Notes: a model not told the origin generated them from the sequence alone. A DNA stretch of 64,000 nucleotides from Thermohalobaculum sp951813525 (GCA_951813525.2 CATOTJ020000001.1:1237401-1301400); one strand, 5' to 3'. Positions 33,967 to 43,268 are shown, numbered from the stretch's first letter. Program-made: numbers and translations.

Positions 33967-34884
33967 ATGAACGGGAAACTGGCACCGGGGCTGATCAAGA
34001 CCGGAATATTGATGGCAGGGATCACAGCGCTGTTTCTGGTGCTGGGGTTTTTGATTGCGGGCCTTGCGGGCGTGCTGATCGCGCTTGGCATCACGGTGGG
34101 AATGAACGCGTATACCTATTGGAATTCGGATAAACTGGCGCTGGGCTGGCATCGGGCGCGGGTGGTCACACCGGCATCGGCCCCGGCGCTGCACGCCATG
34201 ATTGCCGATCTCTCGAACGCCGCCGATCTGCCGATGCCCGGGGTTTATGTGATCGACAACGATCAGCCGAACGCGTTTGCCACCGGGCGTGACCCGAACC
34301 ATGCTGCCGTCGCGGTCACCACCGGCCTGATGCAGATGTTGTCAGAAGAAGAACTGGCCGGGGTCATGGCGCACGAGTTAGCCCATATCAAACATCGTGA
34401 CACGTTGATCATGACGGTGACGGCAACGATTGCCGGGGCCATAGCGATGGTTGCGCAATACGCCTTCTTGTTTCGTGGCCGCAATGGTGTCGCCGGTTTT
34501 GCCGCGGCATTGATTGCAACCTTTGTCGCGCCAATTGCCGCCATGCTGATCCAGATGATGATCAGCCGCACCCGCGAATACGCCGCTGATCGTGCGGGCG
34601 GCGAGATCTGCGGCAATCCCCTGTGGCTGGCGGCAGCGCTTGAGAAAATCTCGGCGGCAGCGCCGCAGATCCCAATGCAAACGGCCGAGGATCACCCGGC
34701 TTCGGCGCATCTGTTCATCCACAACCCGCTGACCGGCGGAGGGTTGGACAATTTCTTCTCCACCCATCCAAAGGCCGAAAACCGCATCGCCGCACTGTCA
34801 CGTCAGGCCGAGGAAATGCGCCGCTTTGACCGGCTTGCCTCGGACCGTGCCTGGGCCGCGCCGAAATCGCGCGTGCAGTTCTGA
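33967..34884 (+). CDS. htpX: Membrane zinc metalloprotease HtpX
   Basis: A 305-residue integral membrane M48 peptidase that degrades damaged membrane proteins. Two N-terminal helices (LIKTGILMAGITALFLVLGF, LIAGLAGVLIALGITVGMNA) precede the cytosolic catalytic motif GVMAHELAHIKHRD (HExxH). Two further helices follow, then the third zinc ligand in SRTREYAADRAG, and a late FFSTHPKAENRIAAL. Length and order are typical. Its end lies 83 bp before rsmB, possibly cotranscribed. Confidence 0.95.
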   Translation: MNGKLAPGLIKTGILMAGITALFLVLGFLIAGLAGVLIALGITVGMNAYTYWNSDKLALGWHRARVVTPASAPALHAMIADLSNAADLPMPGVYVIDNDQPNAFATGRDPNHAAVAVTTGLMQMLSEEELAGVMAHELAHIKHRDTLIMTVTATIAGAIAMVAQYAFLFRGRNGVAGFAAALIATFVAPIAAMLIQMMISRTREYAADRAGGEICGNPLWLAAALEKISAAAPQIPMQTAEDHPASAHLFIHNPLTGGGLDNFFSTHPKAENRIAALSRQAEEMRRFDRLASDRAWAAPKSRVQF

Positions 34885-34967
34885 ACCGCGGCGCAAAGCC
34901 AAACCGCCGTTCCGCGGCGGGGTCCGGCGACGCACCCGGGCTGGCGGCCAGGCGGGCGGCGCTGCTC

Positions 34968-36188
34968 ATGCTGGGCCGTGTGCTGGACGATGGCGGCTTG
35001 CTGGAAGAGGTCGACGGCACCGGCCCGGAACGCGCGTCGGCGCGCGGGCTGGCCGATCTGACGCTGCGGCGCCTCGGGCAAATCGACGATCTGATCAGCC
35101 GTTTTGTAGAACGCACCCCGAAAGGTTCGGCGCAGGGGATCTTGCGGCTGCTGACGGCCGAATTGGTCTTTGCCGGAACGCCGCCGCATGCGGCGGTCGA
35201 TACCGCAGTCAGGCTGGCGCGCAGCCATAAAAAGACCAGCCGAATGGCCGGGCTGATCAATGCGGTTGGCCGCAAGATTGCAGCGCAGGGCGGCGAGATT
35301 GCTGGCACCCAGGACCCCACCCGCCTGAACATGCCCGGATGGTTGGCGAAACGGTTGGTCAAGGACTGGGGCAGCGAGGTTCAGCAAGCCATCGCCAATG
35401 CCCATCTGAGCCAGCCGCCCCATGACCTGACGCTGGCTCAATCGGGGGACATCACTGCACTGGCGCACGAGACCGGCGGCACGATTGTGCCGACCGGGTC
35501 ACTGCGCCTGCCGGGCCGCCCCCAGATCAGCGCGCTGCCCGGCTATGACCAGGGCGCCTGGTGGGTGCAGGACGCTGCTGCCGCGATCCCCGCGACGCTG
35601 TTCGGCGACTTGGCGGGAAAAAGCGTTGCCGATCTTTGCGCTGCCCCCGGCGGTAAGACCCTGCAATTGGCCGCAGCCGGGGCGGCGGTTACGGCCCTGG
35701 ACCTTTCCGCTGACCGCCATGTCCGGCTGCGCCAAAACCTGTCCCGGTGCGGGTTGACCGCGGACTGTGTGACCGCCGATTTGATGGATTGGAACCCGGG
35801 GCGCCAGTTCGAGGCCGTCCTTTTGGATGCGCCCTGTTCGGCCAGCGGTACTATTCGGCGCCACCCCGATCTGCCGCATCGCACCGACGGCCGTAAGCTG
35901 GCCGAGATCGCCGGGATGCAGGCCGAAATGCTGGACCGCTCGGCACGGTTGACCGCACCCGGCGGCACGCTGATTTTTTGCACCTGTTCGCTGTTTCGCG
36001 CGGAAGGCGAGGACCATGTCGCACCGTTCCTGGACCGGAACCCGGACTTTGCCGTCCTGCCAATAGCCGCCGATGCGCCGCTGAACGGCCTGATCACGGA
36101 CGGTTTTTTGCGGACACGACCCGATAATTGGCCCGATTTGGGCGGTTTGGACGGATTTTTCACCGCCCGATTCATCCGGAGATTGTGA
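34968..36188 (+). CDS. rsmB: 16S rRNA (cytosine-967-C5) methyltransferase family (RsmB/NOP2)
   Basis: A 406-residue RNA m5C methyltransferase. An N-terminal NusB-like domain (about 1-130) precedes the SAM-binding motif VADLCAAPGGKTLQLAAAG, ALDLSADRHVRLRQNL, the catalytic LLDAPCSASGTIRRHPD and the second Cys in IFCTCSLFRAEGED. The start is uncertain: family-like residues (APGLAARRAAL) are encoded just upstream of 34968, but no ATG, GTG or TTG occurs before the upstream stop in that frame. The ATG at 34968 is therefore the only standard start. The rsmB-heparinase-purH order is common in Rhodobacterales. Confidence 0.9.
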   Translation: MLGRVLDDGGLLEEVDGTGPERASARGLADLTLRRLGQIDDLISRFVERTPKGSAQGILRLLTAELVFAGTPPHAAVDTAVRLARSHKKTSRMAGLINAVGRKIAAQGGEIAGTQDPTRLNMPGWLAKRLVKDWGSEVQQAIANAHLSQPPHDLTLAQSGDITALAHETGGTIVPTGSLRLPGRPQISALPGYDQGAWWVQDAAAAIPATLFGDLAGKSVADLCAAPGGKTLQLAAAGAAVTALDLSADRHVRLRQNLSRCGLTADCVTADLMDWNPGRQFEAVLLDAPCSASGTIRRHPDLPHRTDGRKLAEIAGMQAEMLDRSARLTAPGGTLIFCTCSLFRAEGEDHVAPFLDRNPDFAVLPIAADAPLNGLITDGFLRTRPDNWPDLGGLDGFFTARFIRRL

Positions 36189-36236
36189 GAAAGCGACGCC
36201 CGTTGTACTCTTTTCCGAAAGAGTGAGACGGGGCTT

Positions 36237-37916
36237 ATGCGCAGCATTTCCGAATTGGCCATCGCCGCATTGCCGGACACCTGGGCCGTCAGGCTGGCCG
36301 GGCGGGGCGACCGGCCGGGCGCCCTGGTCTGGCAACCGCAGCCTGCCCATGCGGGCGATGCCATTGCCGGGCGCAGGCTGGCCAGCGGACTTTTGCTGTT
36401 CGATGGACGTCTGGTCCAGACCGAAGCGAGTGATCCCTGGCAGATCGACGCGCCCGATCATGCCTGGTCCGATGCCCTGCATGGCCATGGATGGCTGGAC
36501 GATGCCGCAGCGACCGATGACCCGGAGGTCTGGGCCAAGCTTTCCGGTTGGGTATGGGCCTGGATCGACCGGCACCATGACGGGTCCGGCCCCGGGTGGC
36601 GGCCAGAGTTGGTCGCCCGGCGCATGGTCCGATGGATCAGCTATACGATCCCACTGTTGCGCGGCGCGTCGTCCGATCGTTCGGACGCGCTTTTCCGCAC
36701 CCTGGGGCAACATCTGAAATTCCTGACCTCGCGCCGGGGTCAGACGGTCAGCGACCGCGACCGGATCGAGGCATTGGCCGGTCTGGTCTATGGCATGGTC
36801 AGCCTGGAAGGTGCGGGCGGTTCGGCATCACGGGCGATCCGCGATCTGGCCGAGGCAGCCGATCAGATCATCGGCGAGGATGGCGGTGTTGCCAGTCGCA
36901 ACCCCGAAGACCTGGCCGACATCGCCACACAGTTGATCTGGATCGAAGAGGCGATCCGTGCCACGGGACTGGAACCGGGGCCGGGCCATATCGATGCAAT
37001 CCGCCGGGCGGTCCCGACCCTGCGCACATTGTTGGGCCGCAATGCCGAACTGCCCCGGTTCCATGGCGGGCGCAGCGCACGGGCGACTGGTTTGCCGGAT
37101 GTGCTGTCGCGTGCGCCTGCGGCGCTGCCGGCCCCGCCAAACCCCGCCATGGGCTTTCTGCGCATGTCGGCGGGCGGGTCCGTTGTCATTGTCGATGCCG
37201 CATCGGCACCGGCCGCTTCGGCACAAGCCAGTGCGCATTCCAGCGCGCTGGGGCTGGAGTTTACCCACGAGGACCAGCCGATCCTGGTCAGTGCCGGGTC
37301 CGGTCAGGGTTTTGGCGCCAAGTCAACCCGCAGCGCGCGGCGCCGGTCCGCGCATTCGTCGATCGAGATTGCAAACGCCTGCCCGTCGATCATAACGGCA
37401 ACGTCCGATCCAAGACCCGAGGAACTGCTTGAGATTCCCGGCACCGTGCGCGGCCAGGTTCATGGCGATGCCGGTTCGGCCTGGGCGCTGTGCGAAAGCA
37501 CGGAATACGAGGACGAGTTCGGGCTTTTGGTCGAAAGACGGCTGCATCTGGATGGCGACGGCCCCACATTGGCCGGCGAAGACACGGCGTTGGCCACGCG
37601 GGCCGAGACCCGGGCCCGCTTCACCGGGCGTTTTCCGGACAACGTGCAAGCCTGCCCGATGGCGATCCGCTTTCATCTGCACCCGTCGATCAAGGCCAGC
37701 CATTCCATTGCCTCGCAACTGATCGGCCTGATCCTGCCCGATGGGTCGCGGTGGAGTTTCCGCACCGATGCCCGCGAAGTCACGCTGGCGCCCAGCACCT
37801 ATTATGATCGCGCCCGTCCGCGCCCGCGGGCCGCACTGCAGATTGTCGCGACCAGTTACCTCATTGATTTCTGGGGCCGGATAACGTGGTCCTTCCAGCA
37901 AATCGAAGGCGCCTGA
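36237..37916 (+). CDS. Heparinase II/III family protein
   Basis: A 559-residue protein. The N-terminal half is helical and resembles an alpha/alpha toroid (WPELVARRMVRWISY-like segment, DLADIATQLIWIEEAIRATG). The C-terminal half is beta-rich (GFLRMSAGGSVVIVDAAS, HSSIEIAN, RFHLHPSIKASHSI, ITWSFQQIEG) as in heparinase II/III-like lyases. No signal peptide is visible, although family members often act outside the cytoplasm, so the substrate and site are unclear. It lies 48 bp after rsmB and 33 bp before purH, and is probably cotranscribed with both. Confidence 0.82.
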   Translation: MRSISELAIAALPDTWAVRLAGRGDRPGALVWQPQPAHAGDAIAGRRLASGLLLFDGRLVQTEASDPWQIDAPDHAWSDALHGHGWLDDAAATDDPEVWAKLSGWVWAWIDRHHDGSGPGWRPELVARRMVRWISYTIPLLRGASSDRSDALFRTLGQHLKFLTSRRGQTVSDRDRIEALAGLVYGMVSLEGAGGSASRAIRDLAEAADQIIGEDGGVASRNPEDLADIATQLIWIEEAIRATGLEPGPGHIDAIRRAVPTLRTLLGRNAELPRFHGGRSARATGLPDVLSRAPAALPAPPNPAMGFLRMSAGGSVVIVDAASAPAASAQASAHSSALGLEFTHEDQPILVSAGSGQGFGAKSTRSARRRSAHSSIEIANACPSIITATSDPRPEELLEIPGTVRGQVHGDAGSAWALCESTEYEDEFGLLVERRLHLDGDGPTLAGEDTALATRAETRARFTGRFPDNVQACPMAIRFHLHPSIKASHSIASQLIGLILPDGSRWSFRTDAREVTLAPSTYYDRARPRPRAALQIVATSYLIDFWGRITWSFQQIEGA

Positions 37917-37949
37917 ATTTCAGGCGTCCGTTGCTGAACGAGGGCCTGC

Positions 37950-39542
37950 ATGACCGATCAAACTGACCTGCTTGCGGTGCGCCGCGCGCTGATATCTGTC
38001 TCGGACAAGACCGGGCTGGTCGATCTGGGGCGGCGACTTGCCGCGACAGGGGTCGATTTGGTGTCCACCGGCGGGACAGCACGGGCGCTGCGCGAAGCCG
38101 GGCTGGACGTGCGCGATGTTGCCGACCTGACTGGGTTTCCCGAAATGATGGACGGCCGGGTCAAAACACTGCATCCGATGGTGCATGGCGGCCTTTTGGC
38201 CGACCGCTTCAGCGCCGACCATCTGGCCGCAATGAACGAACACGGGATCGAGCCGATCGATCTTTTGATCGTCAACCTCTACCCGTTCGAAGCGACAGTG
38301 GCGGCAGGTGCGGGCTATGACGATTGTGTCGAGAACATCGATATCGGCGGCCCCGCCATGCTGCGTGCGGCGGCCAAGAACCACGCATCGGTCGGCGTTG
38401 TCACGGACCCCGAGGATTATGGCCCGGTGCTGGACGCGATCGAGGCAGAGGGCGGCCTGCGGTTGGGCCTGCGCAAGCGCCTGGCGGCAAATGCCTATGC
38501 CCGGACGGCGGCTTACGACGCCGCCGTCTCTGCCTGGATGGCCGCGGCGGTCGGCGAGACGCAGCCGCGATACCGTGCGTTTGCCGGGCGCCTGGCGCAG
38601 GGGCTTCGCTATGGCGAAAACCCGCATCAATCGGCTGCCTTCTATTTAGGCGGCCCGGCGCGCACAGGCGTCGCAACCGCGCAGCAGTTGCAGGGAAAAG
38701 AGCTGAGTTACAACAATATCAATGACACAGATGCCGCCTACGAGTTGGTCGCCGAGTTCGACCCGGCCACCCCGGCGGTTGCCATTATCAAACACGCCAA
38801 TCCGTGCGGCGTCGCGACCGGCAGCAGTTTTGCTGAAGCCTATACCCGTGCCTTTGACTGTGACCGGACCTCGGCCTTCGGCGGGATCATCGCCCTGAAC
38901 GGCGCGTTGGACGGGCAGACGGCGGAAAAGATCGCCGAGATTTTCACCGAAGTCGTGATTGCCCCGGATGCCGATGCCGACGCGCGCGCGGTTTTCGCGG
39001 CCAAGAAGAATTTGCGTCTTCTGGTGACCGGTGGGCTTGCCGATCCGGACCTGGCACGCACCGCGTTCCGTCAGGTTTCCGGAGGCCTGTTGGTTCAGGA
39101 CCATGACAGCGGCCGATTGTCCCCAGACGATCTGAAGACAGTGACCAAGCGGGCGCCTTCCGCGCAGGAATTGGCCGATTTGCTGTTTGCCTGGCGTGTG
39201 GCCAAGCACGTCAAATCGAATGCGATCGTCTATGCCAAGGACGGCGCCACGGTGGGTGTTGGCGCCGGACAGATGAGCCGGGTTGATTCAAGTCATATCG
39301 CGGCGCGCAAGTCGGCCGAGATGGCCGAGGCGCTGGGCCGCGATCAGGCCATGGCGGTTGGATCGGTCGTTGCATCGGATGCGTTCTTTCCGTTCGCCGA
39401 CGGGCTGATGGCCGCGGCCAAGGCCGGTGCGACAGCAATCATTCAACCGGGCGGGTCGATGCGCGACGACCAGGTGATCGCCGCTGCCGACGAGGCCGGA
39501 CTGGCGATGGTCTTCACCGGAATGCGGCACTTTCGGCATTAA
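37950..39542 (+). CDS. purH: Bifunctional AICAR transformylase/IMP cyclohydrolase
   Basis: A 530-residue enzyme catalysing the last two steps of IMP synthesis. The N-terminal MGS-like cyclohydrolase domain shows ALISVSDKTGLVDLGRRLA, STGGTARALREAG and DGRVKTLHPMVHGGLLADR. The C-terminal transformylase has RYGENPHQSAAFYL, LSYNNINDTDAAYELV, IIKHANPCGVATG, RTSAFGGIIALN and the end QPGGSMRDDQVIAAADEAGLAM. Length and motif order are standard. The ATG follows AACGAGGG. The IS630 copy 2 begins 80 bp after the stop. Confidence 0.97.
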   Translation: MTDQTDLLAVRRALISVSDKTGLVDLGRRLAATGVDLVSTGGTARALREAGLDVRDVADLTGFPEMMDGRVKTLHPMVHGGLLADRFSADHLAAMNEHGIEPIDLLIVNLYPFEATVAAGAGYDDCVENIDIGGPAMLRAAAKNHASVGVVTDPEDYGPVLDAIEAEGGLRLGLRKRLAANAYARTAAYDAAVSAWMAAAVGETQPRYRAFAGRLAQGLRYGENPHQSAAFYLGGPARTGVATAQQLQGKELSYNNINDTDAAYELVAEFDPATPAVAIIKHANPCGVATGSSFAEAYTRAFDCDRTSAFGGIIALNGALDGQTAEKIAEIFTEVVIAPDADADARAVFAAKKNLRLLVTGGLADPDLARTAFRQVSGGLLVQDHDSGRLSPDDLKTVTKRAPSAQELADLLFAWRVAKHVKSNAIVYAKDGATVGVGAGQMSRVDSSHIAARKSAEMAEALGRDQAMAVGSVVASDAFFPFADGLMAAAKAGATAIIQPGGSMRDDQVIAAADEAGLAMVFTGMRHFRH

Positions 39543-39639
39543 CAGGCTCGCGTTCAGCCCGCATTCAGACCGGCCGAACCACCCGGCCAATGACGCCAGC
39601 GTCTCGCCCGTGGAAGGGCCTTATACTAACGTGCATTGA

Positions 39640-40206
39640 TCAGAACTCATGGGCCCATTTACGGCTACCGATTGATGAGATGCGCCAGGGCTGTTCGATG
39701 AGCTTGTTCCAACTGTCACAGCAGTGCGCGACGATGTCGTCGTAGTTTTTGAAGACCCGGTTTGAGAGCCAGTTGTCGCGTATGAATTGCCAGATGTTTT
39801 CGACTGGATTCAGTTCTGGCGACCGGGCCGGGATTGGAACGAGTGTGATGTTTTCCGGCACATCGAGCTTCGGTGTCGTGTGCCATCCGGCCTGATCGAG
39901 CAGCAGGATGGCGTGTGCGCCTGGGGCGACTTCGGCGCTGATCAGCTTCAAGTGCTCCACCATGGCATAGGTGTCGCAGAACGGCATGACGAGGCCGGCA
40001 CCCTTGCCTTCCGCCGGGCAGATTGCGCCGAAGATATACGCCCATTTCGTCCGCTGATCGTGTGGCGCACGGGGACGCGTTCCTCGCCGCGCCCAACGTC
40101 GTGTGATCTTGTTCTTCTGGCCGACCCTGGCTTCATCTTGAAACCAGACCTCTACGGGCGGCCAGCCTCGCTTGATGCGGATGGCTGTGACGACGTCGCC
40201 GAAGTT
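39640..40206 (-). CDS. IS630 transposase, orfB, copy 2
   Basis: The catalytic DDE part, identical to that at 16368: WFQDEARVG, LLLDQAGWHT and SPELNPVENIWQ. It is read by -1 frameshifting from orfA; no ribosome site is seen for independent translation. Confidence 0.88.
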   Translation of the reverse strand, partial: NFGDVVTAIRIKRGWPPVEVWFQDEARVGQKNKITRRWARRGTRPRAPHDQRTKWAYIFGAICPAEGKGAGLVMPFCDTYAMVEHLKLISAEVAPGAHAILLLDQAGWHTTPKLDVPENITLVPIPARSPELNPVENIWQFIRDNWLSNRVFKNYDDIVAHCCDSWNKLIEQPWRISSIGSRKWAHEF

Positions 40207-40697
40207 TTTTTGAACATCTCGATCGCCTCCTCATCCTGCGCGTAGTGCTGCGGGCGCGCTGTGAGTTTGCGATATCCCAAGGCGTGCAACTCGCGGCCAA
40301 CGGTATGACGGCTGACCGAAACGCCGAACTCTTCGTATAGCCAGAACGCAAGGTCGACGAGGCGCCAGCGCACAACCCCATCGAGATAGGGACGCGGGCC
40401 TGACTCGACCGCCGCCGCGAGCGCGGTGCGCTGCTCAGCCGTCAGGAGCGGTGCCTTGCCCGGTGCCTTCCGCGTCGTCAGCGCATCCGGGCCGCCGTCG
40501 TTGAACCGCAACACCCAATCCCGGATCACCTGAAGGCCAACCCCGCCCGTGCGCGCCGCATCGCTCCGCGAGCCTCCGTCAAGGACAACTGCCAGAGCGA
40601 GAAGCCGCCGCGTCTGATCCGCTTCATCGCTCTTCCGCGCCAGACGTCGAAGATCCGTTCCTGTATAATCCAATCTGATCTGAACAGCAGACCCCAT
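40152..40697 (-). CDS. IS630 transposase, orfA, copy 2
   Basis: Same 181-residue product as the copy at 15877, with two helix-turn-helix segments (DAARTGGVGLQVIRDWVLRF and SVSRHTVGRELHALGYRKL). The slippery seven-A tract lies at 40205-40211 on the minus strand, near the end of the frame. Confidence 0.88.
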   Translation of the reverse strand: MGSAVQIRLDYTGTDLRRLARKSDEADQTRRLLALAVVLDGGSRSDAARTGGVGLQVIRDWVLRFNDGGPDALTTRKAPGKAPLLTAEQRTALAAAVESGPRPYLDGVVRWRLVDLAFWLYEEFGVSVSRHTVGRELHALGYRKLTARPQHYAQDEEAIEMFKKTSATSSQPSASSEAGRP

Positions 40698-40786
40698 GGC
40701 AAAAACTCCTCTGTTTTCCATGGTGAATCAGATCAAGATCGGGCCGGAAATCCCCTTCCGTGAGTCCGAGTCATTGCGCCGCAGTA

Positions 40787-41677
40787 TTACCCCCGGGTTG
40801 CCCAGGCCTCGCGCAGCGCCCGCAATTCGGTGGTGTCTTCGGCTGCCGCCTCTTGCGCCCAGATCACCTCCTGTTCGCCATACTCGCGTCCGGACCGCAG
40901 CAACAACGCTTCGAACGAAAAGATCATGCCGGTGAAGAGGGTCAGTTCCATAAAGTAGAATGTCAGGGCCGTTGCCACCACGTCGTCAGCGACGACGTCC
41001 AAAACCCGTTGCGCGACAAAGACCAGGACATGCGCCAGAATGCCCGTCATAGCCATGCAGAACGGCAATGCGATCAACACCCGCGAAAGGATCAGGCCCA
41101 ATGTGTAGCTGCGCTGATATTTGTCATCCAAACCCGACGCGCGCGGCACAACGAACAGCGCAATCAGGGTGATGAAGAACATTGAACAAAGCTGGATCGC
41201 AAAGAACAGCGATGCGAAGTTCATGTTCTCGAAGCTGAAAATCTGCTCGCCCGCGGCGGGCGACGCCATGGCAACTTCCAGCGCCGCCAAAAGTTTCGCC
41301 TGATCCATCCACCAGAATTCCTGATCACCGCCAAACAGCTTGATGTATGTGATCAGCGCAGCAGCCAGCACCAAACTGCTGATGATGCCGGTGATGATCG
41401 TGATCGCCAGACTTTTGCCAACAGCGGCAAAATAGTCGGGCTGTTTCACGATGCTCTTCAACCCGGTCATCGACGCCGCATAGCGTGCGCTTTGTGCGTA
41501 GATTGCGGCTTGGATCAGAAAGGACATCGCGCCCAGGATCAGCGGCATGATCAGCGACGCGATCGTCAACACGCCGATCAGCAGCGTTCCAATGAACATG
41601 ATCGGGAGGGTCGCCAATGCGACCAGAAATCCATAAAATGGACAGCTTACCAACGCCAGAATTGTCCGGCCGATCAT
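40787..41677 (-). CDS. Polytopic membrane protein of unknown function
   Basis: A 296-residue protein with about six hydrophobic segments: an N-terminal helix after MIGRTILALVSC, paired helices at about 20-60, AITIITGIISSLVLAAALI (about 92), LFFAIQLCSMFFITLIALFVVP (about 155), ALPFCMAMTGILAHVLVFVA (about 203) and FYFMELTLFTGMIFSFEALL (about 240), then an acidic tail. I do not recognise the family. The ATG follows GGGGGAAGAG. An IS630 copy sits exactly in the stop codon, so the last residue is native and the stop is rebuilt by the IS. Confidence 0.8.
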   Translation of the reverse strand: MIGRTILALVSCPFYGFLVALATLPIMFIGTLLIGVLTIASLIMPLILGAMSFLIQAAIYAQSARYAASMTGLKSIVKQPDYFAAVGKSLAITIITGIISSLVLAAALITYIKLFGGDQEFWWMDQAKLLAALEVAMASPAAGEQIFSFENMNFASLFFAIQLCSMFFITLIALFVVPRASGLDDKYQRSYTLGLILSRVLIALPFCMAMTGILAHVLVFVAQRVLDVVADDVVATALTFYFMELTLFTGMIFSFEALLLRSGREYGEQEVIWAQEAAAEDTTELRALREAWATRG

Positions 41678-41775
41678 CGCTCTTCCCCCTTGTCCCCGCT
41701 TCTCGGGGGACCTTTTCTTGCCTTTTGGTCAGAATCGCTGCGTTAGGGGGGATATGTCAACCTGAGATTGTGGCC

Positions 41776-42210
41776 TCAGTCGGGCGGTTCGCCGGGAAAC
41801 GTAACCACTCCGTCTGGAAGAATGACGCCGGTCAACATGCTGTCAGTGTGAATGTGTACGATCTGGCTCAGATCGGGTGGCCGATCCAGTGTACCGCCCT
41901 TGACCGATCGAAACCCGGCTGTCTTGCGCCCCTGATGCCAAAGGCGGCTGCCACAATCGCGGCAGAACCAACAATCCAGTTGGTCGCCCGTCACCGTGGA
42001 CCGCATCCACGATCGAGGGCTGCCCCGGACCATCTGCATCGTTTCGGCCCGGACAATGACCGAGATGCCGAACGCCGATGCCGATTGCTTGCGGCATTCA
42101 GAACAATGGCAGCAATAGATTGCCTCGGGCGCGTCCCACAATTCGTACCGGCAGGCACCGCATTGGCAGCCTCCGGTCAGGGGCAGGGTTTCCGGTGGGG
42201 TTTTTGTCAC
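41776..42210 (-). CDS. GFA-family (CENP-V/GFA) zinc protein
   Basis: A 144-residue protein with the GFA fold cysteines: GGCQCGACRYE (three Cys), CCHCSECRKQSAS and CFCRDCGSRLW-like FCRDCGSR, binding one or two zinc ions. The family was named for glutathione-dependent formaldehyde-activating enzyme, but most members have no proven activity. The chosen GTG at 42210 follows AGGA and overlaps the upstream TraB-type stop by four bases (GTGA). A GTG at 42225 would add five residues but its ribosome site is too close. Confidence 0.88.
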   Translation of the reverse strand: MTKTPPETLPLTGGCQCGACRYELWDAPEAIYCCHCSECRKQSASAFGISVIVRAETMQMVRGSPRSWMRSTVTGDQLDCWFCRDCGSRLWHQGRKTAGFRSVKGGTLDRPPDLSQIVHIHTDSMLTGVILPDGVVTFPGEPPD

Positions 42211-43268
42211 CGGCGGTCCTGCCACTCCCCGGTCACGGAGACACGCTGGACACGGTAGCCTTTAGCGCGCAACAGAGCGATCATACCCTCGTCGCCAGGC
42301 AGGTGATAGGCGCCCACCGCAATGAACACTCCGCCAAGGGACAGTTCAGGCACCGCTGTTTCCACAAATACATGGTTTCGGTTCGCAAGAATTCGGCGAT
42401 CCCAGATCTCGAATAAGCGCCGCGATTTTTCGACCCCATAGACCATATCCACGTAATGCCGTCTGATGACCATGCTGCCCGCGACGTCGCCCTGTAGAAG
42501 GGCGGCGGTGCTTCTGGCGTCATGTTTCTCGAACCATACCGGATCCAGCGACATGGCAAACTCTTCAAACAACAACATAGCTTCTTCGCGGTTTTCCCGG
42601 TCATTCATCCAATTCAGCGAGTCGTGAGGCTCGAGCCCGATCGCATCGATGCCTGCGGCAATTGCCAAGCCTACGATGTGGTTGTCCTGGATTGGAAAGA
42701 TATCTTGATAGAAATCGTCGCACGGATGTTCCAACAGCAGGAACGTCAACGTTCCGAGTGGCGTCAGACGATGCAGAAAATCGCGGCCGACCCCAATCTC
42801 GATTGAACGTTGTACCAACCACGGGCGAATACGATCAGAAACCGACCGATGTGTGCCAGGCGCAACGATGCTTTCATCCCAAAGAGCCAGGTTGGTAAGC
42901 AGGGCCTCTCTTTCCGCACGATCGGCCACAAATGTTTTGAATTCAGTCGCGACAATTCTGGCGGACTTCACAATCGGCGGCACTTGATCAGGCAATTGGC
43001 TGAGCCTTGGGTCGCGAACGTGAAATGTCCCCCAAATATGCGAAACCTTGCCGCCGGGGGCTGTGATCCGCCAGAGGCGCCCGATGCCGTTTGCTAGTTT
43101 TGCGGCCTCAGCCTTCTCATCGGGTGATAAAAAATCACCTTTCGCAATCCGGAGGCTTTGGTCGGCAACCGCGACGCATCGCTCATAGGTGAACGGCGGT
43201 TCCGCCTGTGCCGACGCTGTTCCCGACAGCCAGGCAGTAATAACCACGATAAATAAAACGCGATCCAT
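42207..43268 (-). CDS. TraB/GumN-family protein
   Basis: A 353-residue protein with a signal peptide (DRVLFIVVITAWLSGTASAQA). The conserved family motifs are the N-terminal HIWGTFHVRDPRL (GxxH) and the C-terminal VFIAVGAYHLPGDEGMIALLRAKGY (GxxH and the leucine-glycine end). ATEFK and IGLEPHDSLN supply conserved acidic residues. The fold is related to EreA/ChaN metal-dependent hydrolases; a periplasmic peptidase-like activity has been proposed for the family. It is translationally coupled to the GFA gene. Confidence 0.85.
   Translation of the reverse strand: MDRVLFIVVITAWLSGTASAQAEPPFTYERCVAVADQSLRIAKGDFLSPDEKAEAAKLANGIGRLWRITAPGGKVSHIWGTFHVRDPRLSQLPDQVPPIVKSARIVATEFKTFVADRAEREALLTNLALWDESIVAPGTHRSVSDRIRPWLVQRSIEIGVGRDFLHRLTPLGTLTFLLLEHPCDDFYQDIFPIQDNHIVGLAIAAGIDAIGLEPHDSLNWMNDRENREEAMLLFEEFAMSLDPVWFEKHDARSTAALLQGDVAGSMVIRRHYVDMVYGVEKSRRLFEIWDRRILANRNHVFVETAVPELSLGGVFIAVGAYHLPGDEGMIALLRAKGYRVQRVSVTGEWQDRR

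Larger units (their letters stand above)
39622..40789 (-). mobile_element. IS630-family insertion sequence, copy 2
   Basis: This copy matches copy 1 (15785-16952) along its whole length in the opposite orientation, with TA at both ends (39622-39623 and 40788-40789). All six-frame translations of the two copies agree, so they are identical or nearly so. It inserted in the TA of the TAA stop codon of the membrane protein gene at 40787; the left IS base recreates a TAA, so that protein is unchanged. Confidence 0.9.

Noticed and set aside
41693..41710. Possible hairpin upstream of the membrane protein gene (TCCCC...GGGGA)
   Set aside because: Only five base pairs with an eight-base loop; not distinguishable from chance.
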